64,000 nt of DNA from Hygrophila difformis (Eukaryota > Streptophyta > Magnoliopsida > Lamiales > Acanthaceae). The stretch spans positions 9,041,982 to 9,105,981 of the forward strand of contig JAOANR010000002.1 of the NCBI GenBank assembly GCA_030278955.1, in the 5' to 3' direction. Under the pieces are notes generated by a model. It saw nothing but the letters and a program-made list of their open reading frames with translations. It was not told the origin of the DNA and searched no databases. Positions within the stretch are counted from its first letter, which is position 1, and the number at the start of each line of letters is the position of its first letter. Below are positions 35,222 through 46,019 of this stretch, piece after piece. The position numbers and the translations under genes were made by a program.

Positions 35222-36907
35222 ATGTCGAGTCTAATTAATGAAGCTATTATTTCCAATTCATTGCCAGTTATTTCTTTAAATTCATGCCAAGAAGGGACTG
35301 AACCTAAAAACTATGTGTATGAATGGCCAGAGTTATTAGAGAAACCTGAGCCAACAGTGTATGCGCAAGACCCATTGGTTGAGTTTAATATTGGCAATGA
35401 GGAGAAACAACGACCAATAATGGTCAGTGGTTTACTGACAAGAGACCAACAAGATGAGTTGGCACAATTAGTGACAAAACACCAGGATTGCCTTGCTTGG
35501 GATTATACTGATATGCCAGGGTTGGATAGGAAACTAATAAAACATCGTCTACCTATTAAGCCCAATTATCGACCGGTAAAACAAGCTCCTAGACGTTTTA
35601 ACCCCGAATTAATGCCTAAGATTACTGAAGAAATTAAAAAGTTGTTGGATGCCAAATTCATCCGGCCTTGTAGATATGCCGAGTGGCTGTCTAATATCGT
35701 CCCTGTTACCAAGAAGAATGGTAAAATGAGAGTTTGTATAGACTTTAGGGACTTGAACTTGGCCACACCCAAGGACGAGTATACCATGCCCATTGCTGAC
35801 ATGTTGATTGATGCAGCAGCTGGCCATAAAATCCTTTCCTTAATGGACGGCTATGCTGGATATAATCAGATTAACCTGGCTGAAGAGGACACTGCCAAGA
35901 CGACATTCAGATGTCCTGGAGCTATAGGAATATATGAGTGGGTGGTAATGCCTTTCGGTTTGAAAAATGCCGGAGCAACCTACCAAAGGGCAATGAACAC
36001 CATATTCCATGATTTAATTGGCAAAACTTTGGAAGTATATACTAATGATGTAATCATCAAATCATCAGAGTTTAGCCAACATCTAGTAGACCTAGAGTAA
36101 GCATTTGTCAGAAGGAGGAAATATAACCTTAAAATGAACCCTACGAAATGTGCCTTTGGGCTGTCGGCTGGCAATTTCTTGGGTTTTCTCATTCATCAAC
36201 GAGGGATAGAGGTTGATGCAAATAAAGCTAAGGCTATCATCAACATTCCTCCACCCCGAACAATTAAAGAAGTACAAAGCTTATTGGGAAATGTTAATTA
36301 CCTCAGAAGGTTCATAGCCAACGCTGCTGGTAAAATGAAACCTCTAACAAAATTGCTTAAAGGAAAAACAGGACCTAACATTGAATGGGGTCCTGAGCAA
36401 GATGAAGCCCTAGAAGTGATCAAGACATCACTCATCAACCCTCCTGTTCTTGTACCGCCTAGGCCAGACAAAAGACTAAAAATTTATTTGGCTTCATCTG
36501 ATGTAGCCATTGGCTGTTTATTGGCACAAGATTGGGATGATGGAAAAGAAAGGGCCATATATTATCTGAGCAAGACATTAGCAGGGCCCGAGTTGAATTA
36601 TCATTTTTTGGAGAAACTATGTTTCTCCTTGGTGTATGCTTGCACAAAACTCGAACACTATATCCTGCCTAGGGACACTGACGTAGTGACCAAGCACAAC
36701 ATTATTAAATTTTTACTTAAGAGACCTCGAATGAAAGGTCGATTATTGGATTGGGCGGTGAAATTAACCCCATTTTCCTTAAATCACGTTCCTATCACAG
36801 TCATAAAGGGACAAGTGGTGGCAGAATTCTTGGCCGACCATTCCGTCGACCTCAATGAGGAATGGGATTTGGAAATTGAATGTGTAGGCACAGCACCATG
36901 GGTCTAA
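35222..36907 (+). pseudogene. Tat reverse transcriptase and RNase H
   Basis: RT motifs run in order: LDAKFIRPCRYAEWLSNIVP, MRVCIDFRDLN, LMDGYAGYNQI, then a catalytic box reading EVYTNDVIIKS. The usual Y-x-D-D is here Y-T-N-D, so the first catalytic Asp is lost. RNase H-like sequence follows (IYLASSDVAIGCLL, ARNIIKF-type region). In-frame stops are TAA at 36098-36100 and TAA at 36905-36907, after which the same frame continues into the second RNase H. Confidence 0.9.
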
Positions 36908-37280
36908 TACTTCGATGGCTCTGCAACTAATACTCGACCAGGGGCTGGAGTTAGTATGTATGGTCCCAATCGACAAAAGATTAAAGTCTATATAGAATTG
37001 GGACCAATGACTAATAATTCAGTAGAATACGAAGCCCTCATTTTAGGGTTGGAAACATTGATTATGAGGAAGGCCCAAGCCGTGATTATTAAGGGAGATT
37101 CGCAATTAGTTATCAACCAAGTGCTCGGGGCCTATGGTTGTAAGAATTCCATCCTGATGGGATATCAAAACTGGGTTCATGACTTATTAGCTAAAATTGC
37201 GGACGTGACGTTCGAACAAATCTCACGTGACGAAAATGAAGAAGCCAATCGCTTGGCTCAGCTCGCCTCAAAATATCGCC
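36908..37280 (+). pseudogene. Second, archaeal-type RNase H of Tat element
   Basis: This is an additional RNase H known only from Tat-clade plant elements. The acidic residues are in place: YFDGSATN, VEYEALILGL, KGDSQLVINQ and DENEEANRLAQLA. It is in frame with RT after a single TAA. The protein runs on through a repeated linker to 37543. Confidence 0.88.
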
Positions 37281-37410
37281 CTAAGGGGGAGATCAACGAA
37301 CTAACAACCTCCATACCTAGTGGTGAAAAACCCCACGAAGGGAATGACACACCTTGCGTAGAGGGAAACCAAAGGGAAGTAGATAGTCTCATGCCTGATG
37401 AGTCAGATAG

Positions 37411-37555
37411 TATGGCACCCGGGGAGGCAATACTACTTCCGCCACTAAATAACGACACTGTGGCACCCGGAGGGGCAACCCTACTTCCGCAACTAAATAA
37501 TGATATTGCGGCACCCGGGGGGCAACCCTACTTCCGCCACTAAGCAATGACGCTA
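37411..37555 (+). repeat. 48-bp triplication in RNase H-integrase linker
   Basis: Three tandem copies of a 48-bp unit begin TGGCACCCGG and include CTACTTCCGC. The first two keep the frame (16 residues each, around APGG and LLPPLNND). The third lacks one base, which shifts the frame and ends the ORF at 37543. Confidence 0.85.
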
Positions 37556-38987
37556 TGGCATTGCTGCCATCTGACTGGAGATCAGAGATCATTGCTTATT
37601 TTAAAAATCCCCAGACTGATGATAAGAAACTTAAGGCTAAGGCTTTAAGGTTTATCCTTATTGGGGAAGATTTATATAAGCGAACAATTGAAGATGTTCT
37701 TCTGTTATGTTTAGGGCCAACAGAAGCGAAGAAAGTTATGGCAGAGGTCCATGAGGGCATTTGCGGAGCTCATAGGGCAGGCCTGAACATGCGATGGACT
37801 ATCCATAGGTATGGATATATTGGCCTACAATATATGAAGATTGTATTAAATATGCCCAAGGGTGTGAGGCATGCCAGAGGCATGCTAATCTTAGACACGT
37901 CCCTGTGTGTTACTTGAATTATATGATCAAACCATGGCCCTTTAAATCTTGGGCCATGGACGTCATAGGGATGATCCATCCGCCCTCGAGCAAGGGACAT
38001 AAGTTTATTATCGTAGCGGCAGATTATTTTACTAAGTGGGTGGAGGCTATTCCTTTGAAATCAGTAGCTCAGAAGGATGTTATTGATTTCATCGACTCAC
38101 ATATTATTCATCGGTATGAGATACCTCACACTATCACCACAGATAGGGGGACAGTGTTTGTTGGGGAGCAATTCATTGATTACTTAGCTTCATTTAAGAT
38201 CAAGCTTTACCACTCATCCCCCTACTATCCTCAAGCAAATGGCCAGGCTGAATCAGCCAATAAAATTTTAATTACTGCCACAGGATTCACAGCGTTATGG
38301 GCCTAGGAAATGATTGAGGACAAGCCTAGGAAATGGAATGAGAATTTGTCCACAGCGTTATGGGCCTGTCGAAATACCAAAAGTACTGCCACAGGATTCA
38401 CTCCATATAGGCTAACTTATGGCCAAGATGCAGTGCTGCCCATGGAAATCACGGTGCCCAATATTCGTACAATAAATGTGGGGACAATTCCAAGTGATGT
38501 CCATGAGACTATGCTTATGAGGGAATTAGAACAAACTAGCTCTGACCGATTAAAGGCAATTGATAATATGGAAAGAGAAGCCCAACGAAGGGCTCGTTAT
38601 TACAATAAGTGGGTTAGAGCCAATCCATTTCATGTTGGTGATTTAGTTTGGAAAACTGTTTTGCCATTACAAAAGAAAAATGATGAATTTGGGAAATGGT
38701 CTCTCAACTGGGAAGGACATTACATTATTCAGACAGATCTTGGAAACGGTGCATTTACACTTATTGACAAAGATGGAAAGCAAAAGCACGAGAGTGTAAA
38801 TGCTCGTTATTTGAAAAATACTTCCCATCATATTGGGAAGAGAATGCAGAATGACTCGATCAACGGAACTAGCGAACAACCCTGGGAATGGGATTTTCGT
38901 CGGTCAGAGCCTAAGCTGTGGAAGCAAGTCCTCCCAATTTGTTTGGAATTCCTTTACCTCGCCTTGGTACGTAAGACGTTGTTGTGA
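37555..38987 (+). pseudogene. Tat integrase
   Basis: The zinc module is VHEGICGAH with CEACQR, the latter after a frameshift near 37835. The catalytic core has D in AMDVIGMI, D in ITTDRGTVF and E in ANGQAESANK. A GPY-like C-terminus follows (WSLNWEGHYIIQ). At about 38270-38306 a short insertion copied from 38350-38400 breaks the frame with a TAG. The end of the ORF at 38987 overlaps the antisense ORF. Confidence 0.88.
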
Positions 38988-39368
38988 GAGGTCCTCGAGC
39001 ACTTCATTGAGGGTGTTTTGAAAATCCAAGAAAGGTCGTAGATGAACGCCCAAATCTTCGTGCTCATCAAAGTAGCCTATGATGTCCTCTAATTGACGTT
39101 TCTGTTGATAGAGCAGATGCTCAGCTTCGTTGCATCTATCGACGTCCTCCACTGCCCGAGTATAGTCTAGCTGAAGCCGCTCCAAGTAGTCCAAACATCG
39201 GTCCAGGGTCCGCTTCCCTCGGATGGAAAATGACAAACTGATAACCATATCAGAAAGAAGGATTTCTAGGTCATCTGCGTTATCTCTATCAGGGTGATTG
39301 CCCACAAGGAATGGTTGGAGTTGTCCCAACCAATTATCAGGGGTAACTTCTTGTGGCACCGTAGACAT
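38904..39368 (-). CDS. Antisense ORF of Tat element (154 codons)
   Basis: An uninterrupted ORF is read opposite to gag-pol, from ATG at 39368 (MSTVPQEVTPDNW) to a stop at 38904. Its last 84 bp overlap the end of pol. It is Leu/Glu/Asp-rich with heptad-like stretches (LDRCLDYLERLQLDY, LLYQQKRQLEDI), suggesting a coiled coil. There is no membrane segment and no recognised domain. Antisense ORFs in this position have been described in some Tat elements; their function is unclear. It is one of the few intact ORFs in this element, while gag-pol around it has many stops. Confidence 0.6.
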   Translation of the reverse strand: MSTVPQEVTPDNWLGQLQPFLVGNHPDRDNADDLEILLSDMVISLSFSIRGKRTLDRCLDYLERLQLDYTRAVEDVDRCNEAEHLLYQQKRQLEDIIGYFDEHEDLGVHLRPFLDFQNTLNEVLEDLSQQRLTYQGEVKEFQTNWEDLLPQLRL

Positions 39369-39893
39369 GCCCTACAGGTAGTGGCAAAGTATTGATTGTG
39401 GGAGACGTTGAAATGGGATGATACCGCTAGAGGAAATAAGTCGCCTTTTATTGGGGAGATACAACAAGAGCCGAAAGTCCTTCAAACCCTAACCATTTGG
39501 CCGACTAAAACATGGTCAAGCATGAAGTTAGGAAGAGATATTTTAGTTTGCAGGTTGAAGTGTATGTGGCTTATGAAATTGTAAATTTGATTAAGCCAGA
39601 TTTGTTTTATTAATAAAGTTATTTATTTCTGTGTGAAGATGCAAGAGTTTGAATGCAGGATCTTATGTGACCACACTTGTTGAAGAAGAACAAGCTCTCT
39701 TGGGCGCCTGATGAGAAGAAGAGGCGGCTAAAAAAAAAGATGCAGAAATCTGGCTAAAGCAAAAAATTGGGGATTTTATAGAACAATAAGATTTCCTAGG
39801 CTAGAGCCTGTTAGGGCTTAAATATTTTTATTCAATATTTAGATATGCCTGAATATTTGATACAAACATTTAAAATTTATTCAAATGCTTGAA
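39369..39893 (+). other. Tat 3' untranslated region
   Basis: AT-rich sequence between the antisense ORF start and the polypurine tract. A weak plus ORF at 39396-39584 has no support. The stretch upstream of 39368 (minus direction) would hold the promoter of the antisense ORF, but I see no clear TATA box. Confidence 0.5.
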
Positions 39894-39907
39894 TCAGGGG
39901 GGCAAAT
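39894..39907 (+). other. Polypurine tract of Tat element
   Basis: TCAGGGGGGCAAAT directly precedes the 3' LTR start TGTTATCACC. Confidence 0.85.
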
Positions 39908-42900
39908 TGTTATCACCAAAAATATTATATCCGGAAAAATTGGGATTTAAGTAATTTAATATGGGCAATTTAGTTGGCCTGAAAAATTAAATTACTTGAT
40001 TAATTGAATAAAAATATTTTAATGGCAAATAAAAAAATATATATAATAAATATATAGGTTACTTGGCAAAGCAAAACAATTATCCTACAGTCATCTCAGG
40101 TCGCCCGGACACCCAGAGGTATAGACTGGGGATAAGCTACATGCCAGGACCCCACGGGGGTCTCTAGTCGACCAAGAAGGGTGACTTGGTCGACCACAAG
40201 ATATGCCATGGACATGGGAACTCCTCTTCGTTGTTTATGTGCTCTGAATGGGCCTAGAATGGCTAGAAAGGGGTTATACGGCCCAACGGAAGCCTGGACA
40301 GGGGGAGGGACATGCCCACACCTCATGGAAGGGTCCATGGTTGACCAAGCGGCTGGAGTAGTCGACCAAGAGGAGTTCCAGGGGGAAATGTCTTCCTTTT
40401 CAGTGTTTAAGCGCTCCGAATGGGCCCGGAATGGCCTGAAAGGGGTTATACGACCTACCGGAAGCCTGGATAGGGGGTGAAACATGCCCACACCCCATGG
40501 AAGGGTCCATGGTCGACCAAGGGGCTGTAGTGGTCGACCAAGAGGGCTTCCAACGGGAAGGTCCTCCTTTTCGGTATTTAAGTGCTCCGAACGGGCCTGG
40601 AATGGCCAGAAAGGGGTTATACGACCTACCGGAAGCTTGAACAGGGGAGGAACATGCCCACACCCCATGGGAGGGTCCATGGTCGACCAAGGAGATGTAG
40701 GGGTCGACCAAGAGGAGTCCCATGGGAAAGGTCCTCCTTTTTAGTGTTTAAGTGCTCCGAACGGGCCCGGGATGGCCAGAAAGGGGGTTATACGACCTAC
40801 CGGACGCCTGGACAGGGGGAGGAACATGTCCACACCCAATGGGAGGGTCCATGGTCGACCAAGGGGCTGTAGGGGTTGACCAAGAGGAGTCCCATGGGAA
40901 AAGTCCTCCTCTTTAGTGTTTAAGCGCTCCGAACGGGCCCGTGATGATTAGAAAGGGGTTATACGACATACCGGAAGCCTGAACAAAGGAGGAACATGCC
41001 CACACCCCGTGGTAGGGTCCATGGTCGACCAAGGAGATGTAGGGGTCGACCAAGAGGAGTCCCATGAGAAAGGTCCTCCTTTTTAGTGTTTAAGTGCTCC
41101 GAACGGGCCCGGGATGGCCAGAAAGGGGTTATACGACCTACCGAAAGCCTGAACAGAGGGAGGAACATGCCCACACCCCATGGGAGTGTCCATGGTCGAC
41201 CAAGGAGATGTAGGGATCGACCAAGAGGATTCCCATTGGAAAGGTTCTCCATTTTAGTGTTTAAGTGCTCCGAACGGGCCCGGGATGGCCAGAAAGGGGT
41301 TATATGACTTACCGGAAACCTGGACAGGGGGAGGACATGCCCACACCCCATGGGATAGTCCATGGTCGAACAAGAGGCTGTAGTGGTCGATCAAGAGGAG
41401 TCCCATGGGAAAGGTTCTCCTTTTTAGTGTTTAAGTGCTCCGAACGGGCCCGGGATGGCCAGAAAGGTGTTATACCTGGAAGCCTGAACAGGGGGAGGAA
41501 CATGCCCACACCCCATGGGAGGGTCCATGGTCGACCAAGGTGCTGTAGGGGTCGACCAAAAGGAGTCCCATGGGAAAAGTCCTCCTTTTTAGTGTTTAAG
41601 TGCTCCGAACGGGCCCGGGATGATTAGAAAGGGGTTATACAAACCTACCGGAAGCCTGAACAGGGGAGGAACATGCCCACACCCCGTGGTAGGGTCCATG
41701 GTCGACCAAGGAGATGTAGGGGTCGACCAAGAGGAGTCCCATGGGAAAGGTCCTCCTTTTTAGTGTTTAAGTGCTCCGAACGGGCCCGGGATGGCCATAA
41801 AGCGGTTATACGACCTACCGGAAGCTTGAACAGAGGGAGGAACATGCCCAAACCCCATGGGAGTGTCCATGGTCGACCAAGGAGATGTAGGGATCGACCA
41901 AGAGGATTCCCATTGGAAAGGTCCTCCTTTTTAGTGTTTAAGTGCTCCGAACGGGCCCGGGATGGCTAGAAAGGGGTTATATGACCTACCGGAAGCCTGG
42001 AAAGGGGAGGAACATGCCCACACCCCATGGGATAGTCCATGGTCGAAAAAGGGGCTGTAGTGGTCGATCAAGAGGAGTCCAATGGGAAAGGTTCTCCTTT
42101 TTAGTGTTTAATTGCTCCGAACGGGCCCGGGATGGCCAGAAAGGTGTTGTACGACCTACTGAAAGCCTGAACAGGGGGAGGAACATGCCCACACCCCATG
42201 GGAGGGTCCATGGTCGACCAAGGTGCGGTAGTGGTCGACCAAGAGGAGTCCCATGGGAAAAGTACTCCTTTTTAGTGTTTAAGCGCTCCGAACGGGCGCG
42301 AGATGATTAGAAAGGGGTTATACGACCTACCGGAAGCCTGAACAGGGGGAGGAACATGCCCACACCCCATGGGAGGGTCCATGGTCGACCAAGGAGATGT
42401 AGGGGTCGACCAAGAGGAGTCCCATGGGAAAGGGCGTCCTTTTTAGTGTTTAAGTGCTCCGAACGGGCCCGGGATGGCCAGAAAGGGGTTATACGACCTA
42501 CCGGAAGCCTGAACAGGGGAGGAACATGCCCACACCCCATGGGAGTGTCCATGGTCGACCAAGGAGATGTAGGGATCGACCAAGAGGATTCCCATTGGAA
42601 AGGTCCTCCTTTTTAGTGTTTAAGTGCTCCGAACGGGCCCGGGATGGCCAGAAAGGGGTTATATGACCTACCGGAAGCCTGGACAGGGGAGGAACATGCC
42701 CACACCCCATGGGAGAGTTCATGGTCGACCAAGGGGCTGTAGTGGTCGACCAAGAGGAGTCCCATGGGAAAGGTCCTCCTTTTTTAGTGTTTAAGTGCTC
42801 CGAACGGGCCCGGGATGGCTAGAAAGGGGTTATACGACCTACCGGAAGCCTGGACAGGGGAGGAACATGCCCACACCCAATGGGAGAGTCCATGGTCGAC

Positions 42901-43805
42901 CAAGGGACTGTAGTGGTCGACCAAGAGGAGTCCATGGGAAAGGTCCTCCTTTTTAGTGTTTAAGTGCTCCGAACGGGCCCGGGATGGCCAAAAAGGTGTT
43001 ATACGACCTACAGTAAGCCTGAACAGGGAGAGGAACATGCCCACACCCCATGGAAGGGTCCATGGTCGACCAAGGGGATGTAGTGGTCGACCAAGAGGAG
43101 TCCTATGGGAAAGGTCCTCCTTTTTAATGTTTAAGTGCTCCGAACAGGCCCGAGATGGCTAGAAAGGGGTTATACGACCTACAAGAAGCATGGACAAGGG
43201 GAGGACTATGCCCACACCCTGTGGAAGGCCTTGGTCGACCAAGGGGTATAGTGGTCGACCAAGGGAACATCACTTGACCATCCCCTTGATATGCCCAAAG
43301 GATGCGCAACCGCCCAATATGCAGGACGAGCTATAACCAACCAAAGGCCAGCTCAGACTTAGTTTCGAGCCTTGGAATGACACAAGACAAATCAAGCCAC
43401 AAAGGAGACACCAGACAAGCCAGAGGGTTGTGGAAGAGAAAGCGAAGACAAGTCATTGAACGGAGCAGTTATTTCCCACAGACGTGCTAGGGGAAGCGGT
43501 TACACAAAGCGTTTATAAATACAACCTTACTGCAGAATGAAAGGGACAATCAACACACAACTCAAACTCCTCAGGAGCCTTTATCTTTTTCTTAGTTCGT
43601 AGAATTAGTTCGTAGCTTTAGTTTCCGTAGTCTCCTTCGTAGTTGTAATAGCTAGTTCTTGTAATTCGCAGTGGGCAAGAAATTCATTCTTGTTCATTGT
43701 TTTTAGTAATTGAAAGTCGCAATCTTACGGTAGAATTTATTCAGATTCAGCCGTCTTAGCCTGCAAAGGCTTACTATTTATTGTTATTCGCATCCAGCGA
43801 TAACA
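39908..43805 (+). repeat. Tat 3' LTR (3898 bp)
   Basis: It has the same ends as the 5' LTR and is followed by the target duplication ACTAG. It has 18 tandem units against 14. A 24-bp segment near 43400 is absent from the 5' LTR and is flanked by a short CAAGCCA repeat. Unique parts differ at scattered positions, so the insertion is not recent. Confidence 0.95.
40150..43265 (+). repeat. ~170-bp tandem array in Tat 3' LTR, 18 units with higher-order order
   Basis: This is the same unit as in the 5' LTR. The variant marker after the first GGTCGACC runs GAGAT, GAGAT (with GGGATCG), GGCT, GTGC at units starting about 41030, and the same order of four returns at about 41710 and partly at 42390. 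That is a four-unit higher-order period of about 680 bp, close to the 708-bp length difference between the LTRs. Confidence 0.9.
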
Positions 43806-43810
43806 ACTAG

Positions 43811-43962
43811 TAGTACTAGGCATAGCCCAGTTTATGCTTTGATGGAGGATCGTTTTGGGCTTTCCCTTCGGCCTTTATGAAGTAGGCCCCGTCCCCTGTT
43901 AGCTACACTGCTGTCTGTCCAGTCTCACCTACAGCAGAACTACTACTACTACTATCCAAAAT
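43811..43962 (+). promoter_or_regulatory. Proximal 5' region of the oxidoreductase gene
   Basis: Only 152 bp separate the Tat element from the ATG. Positions about 43824-43859 resemble the beginning of exon 2 of the same gene (AGCCCAGTT, TGCTTTGAT, GAGGAT, GTTTTGGG). A CTA microsatellite lies just before the ATG. No TATA box was recognised, so the promoter may be partly displaced by the Tat insertion. Confidence 0.45.
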
Positions 43963-44513
43963 ATGGCGTTTCCTATTCACGCGCCGAATTCCCCTCCAGT
44001 CCTCACTTCTCTTCGTACCCTATCTCTTCGCCACACGCCCCCGTTGCCATCGACCACCCTATCCAAACTCCGGCCCTTCCGCCGCCGAAGGCTCACCGTA
44101 TCCGCTGCTTCCGTTCGCCAGGATACCACCGTCTGGACTCCTACGCCGCTGCTGGATATCTCTCCTGCCGCCGAATCGCTCTTCAATATCATCATCGACG
44201 TCTCCGAATCGCCCGAGGTCGCCGGTTCCTACACCAAACCCGGTCAGTATTTGCAGCTCCGCCTACAGGATAATAGTGCCAAGCCTTCCTTTCTCGCGAT
44301 TGCATCGCCTCCGTCACTCGCCGCTTCGAAAGGCGTTTTCGAGTTTTTGGTAAATACAGTTGCTGGATCCACCGCTGAGCTTCTCTGCGGGCTTCAGAAA
44401 GGTGATGTTGTGGAGTTGACCTCCGCCATGGGCAAGGGCTTCGATATCGACCAAGTCTCCCCTGCCAACGACTATCCGACGGTGCTGCTTTTTGCCACTG
44501 GGTCTGGAATAAG
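43963..44513 (+). CDS. FAD/NAD(P)-binding oxidoreductase, pKIWI502-like, exon 1
   Basis: This exon encodes the first 183 codons plus two bases. The N-terminus is rich in Ser, Thr, Arg and Pro and lacks acidic residues up to about residue 50, as expected of a chloroplast transit peptide. The ferredoxin-NADP reductase-like FAD domain follows, with PGQYLQLRL near residue 90 and GDVVELTSAMGKGF near 147. The exon ends within ATGSGI, the start of the NAD(P)-binding motif, at a GTAAAC donor. Fruit protein pKIWI502 and its relatives are small plastid flavoproteins; the electron acceptor is not known to me. The ATG context (AAAATATGGCG) is good and there is no in-frame lesion. Confidence 0.88.
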
Positions 44514-45024
44514 GTAAACATACATCCAAATTAGGTTACCACAAATTCAATGTGCTACCAAAAATTTTCTTCTTGATTGATTATCTGCCTAGTGCTCAGC
44601 AAACCAATTTATTTGATTATCTTTCCATAATGTAACATTATTTAATGAGTAGTCAAGAAAACATTTCAACAGTTATCAAAGAGTCACTAGTTTCTCTTGA
44701 ATGGCTTCCTGTATTTTGGCTTGGTAGCTTTAGGCCTTTTCTTATTTCCAATTGATCTCACTCTTATCAAAGTTAACAGTTTGAAGAAATTAATTATAGG
44801 GAATGGTTTGGCTTGGTAGCTTGGGAGGTTGTTTGCATTATTTTCGTTTCTTTGCACCTCCAATGTGGTATCTGATTATTCAATTTTCAGTCATCGGTGT
44901 TGAATTCTAAGTAGGGTTAGTCCGTATGCTCTTTTAGCTGGGTTTGATATAATCTCTTTGTGCTATTCCTTTAGTGTCTTATGAATCAGTCATTCACTTT
45001 TTCCCTCTAATGTACTCTGTACAG
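44514..45024 (+). other. Intron of the pKIWI502-like gene
   Basis: A 511-bp GT-AG intron, T-rich, with donor GTAAAC and acceptor ACTCTGTACAG. Splicing completes a Ser codon and gives the motif ATGSGISPVRALIE. Confidence 0.85.
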
Positions 45025-45364
45025 CCCAGTTCGTGCTTTGATTGAGGATGGTTTTGGGGCTATCGAAAGATCAGATGTGAGGCTGTATTTCGGTGCTAGA
45101 AATCTGACTCGTATGGCGTATCAGGAGAGGTTTAAAAATTGGAGATCTTCAGGGGTTGATATCGTGCCGGTGCTGTCCCAACCTGATGATGGTTGGACTG
45201 GGGAGCAAGGTTATGTACAGGCTGCCTTTGGCCGAGATAAAAGGTTGTCTGACCCTCAGGGCACTGGAGCGGTGCTTTGTGGTCAAAAACAAATGGCTGA
45301 GGAGATCACTTCCATTCTTTTAGCTGATGGAGTGTCGAGTGACAAGATTTTGAAGAATTTTTGA
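45025..45364 (+). CDS. FAD/NAD(P)-binding oxidoreductase, pKIWI502-like, exon 2
   Basis: This completes a 296-residue protein, a normal length for the family. It carries the second half of the NAD(P)-binding Rossmann part: PVRALIEDGFG directly after GSGIS, then the VRLYFGARN strand and loop, a VLSQPDDGWTGEQGYVQ segment and a VLCGQKQMAEE block, the usual pyridine-nucleotide end of ferredoxin reductase-like folds. It ends KILKNF and TGA at 45362-45364. With exon 1 it forms the only intact host gene in the window. Confidence 0.88.
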
Positions 45365-46019
45365 CCTGGTTACTTATGTAAGTAGTTAGCTTGCTGTCTA
45401 TGTTGTATTATTCTTTTGCTTACAGCCACATTCACCTATTTATTCCTTAATGCAACTGACCATATCAACTTACAAAATTATAATGAAATAATTACAATTG
45501 TCATATTGCGTGGATGCTGAATGTAGGACACTTAGTTTAGTAGTATTTTCTTTTGGCTTTTTAAGTTTTAATCCCCTACCCTTAATTGCTTCTTTTTGTA
45601 AGTAATTAACTCTTATATCTCTATATATCTTTATCTATGCATATATATGGTTTCCCTAATTTTCATTTAGGAACTATTTTTGTTTTATTATGAATTTTCT
45701 TTTATTTAGAAACTCGTGGAGTGGTCATCAAGCATATTTTATTGGATTGCACAACTGTAAAGATGTTCCATTTTTAAGTACTTAATATACTCAGTTTTTT
45801 TCTTTCATATATATATTTTTCATTCCTTAATTCGCTCCTTTTATGCTGGTTGAATTAATCGTTCAGTAAAGGTTAATTCAGCAATGTTATTTATAATAAT
45901 ATTTTCCAAGCAGCCCATGCTGGATGAAATTTATTGCAGTGGTTGTGAATGCTATCAACTTGTTAGGTTGATTGGAATAAGATTAATATGTTATATCTGA
46001 TTTTCATATATTTTAAGAA
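45365..46019 (+). other. 3' flank of the oxidoreductase gene
   Basis: T-rich intergenic sequence, presumably the 3' UTR and polyadenylation region at first. No ORF or repeat of note. Confidence 0.5.

Larger units (their letters stand above)
28322..43805 (+). mobile_element. Complete Tat-lineage Ty3/gypsy element
   Basis: Two LTRs flank PBS, gag, protease, RT-RNase H, a second archaeal-type RNase H, integrase, an antisense ORF and a polypurine tract. The 5-bp target duplication ACTAG is perfect (28317-28321 and 43806-43810), so the 15,484-bp insertion is structurally complete. The extra RNase H and the C-x2-H-x4-H-x4-C gag finger mark the Tat clade (Retand-like). Coding regions carry several stops and the RT active site is mutated, so it is non-functional. 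Confidence 0.93.
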
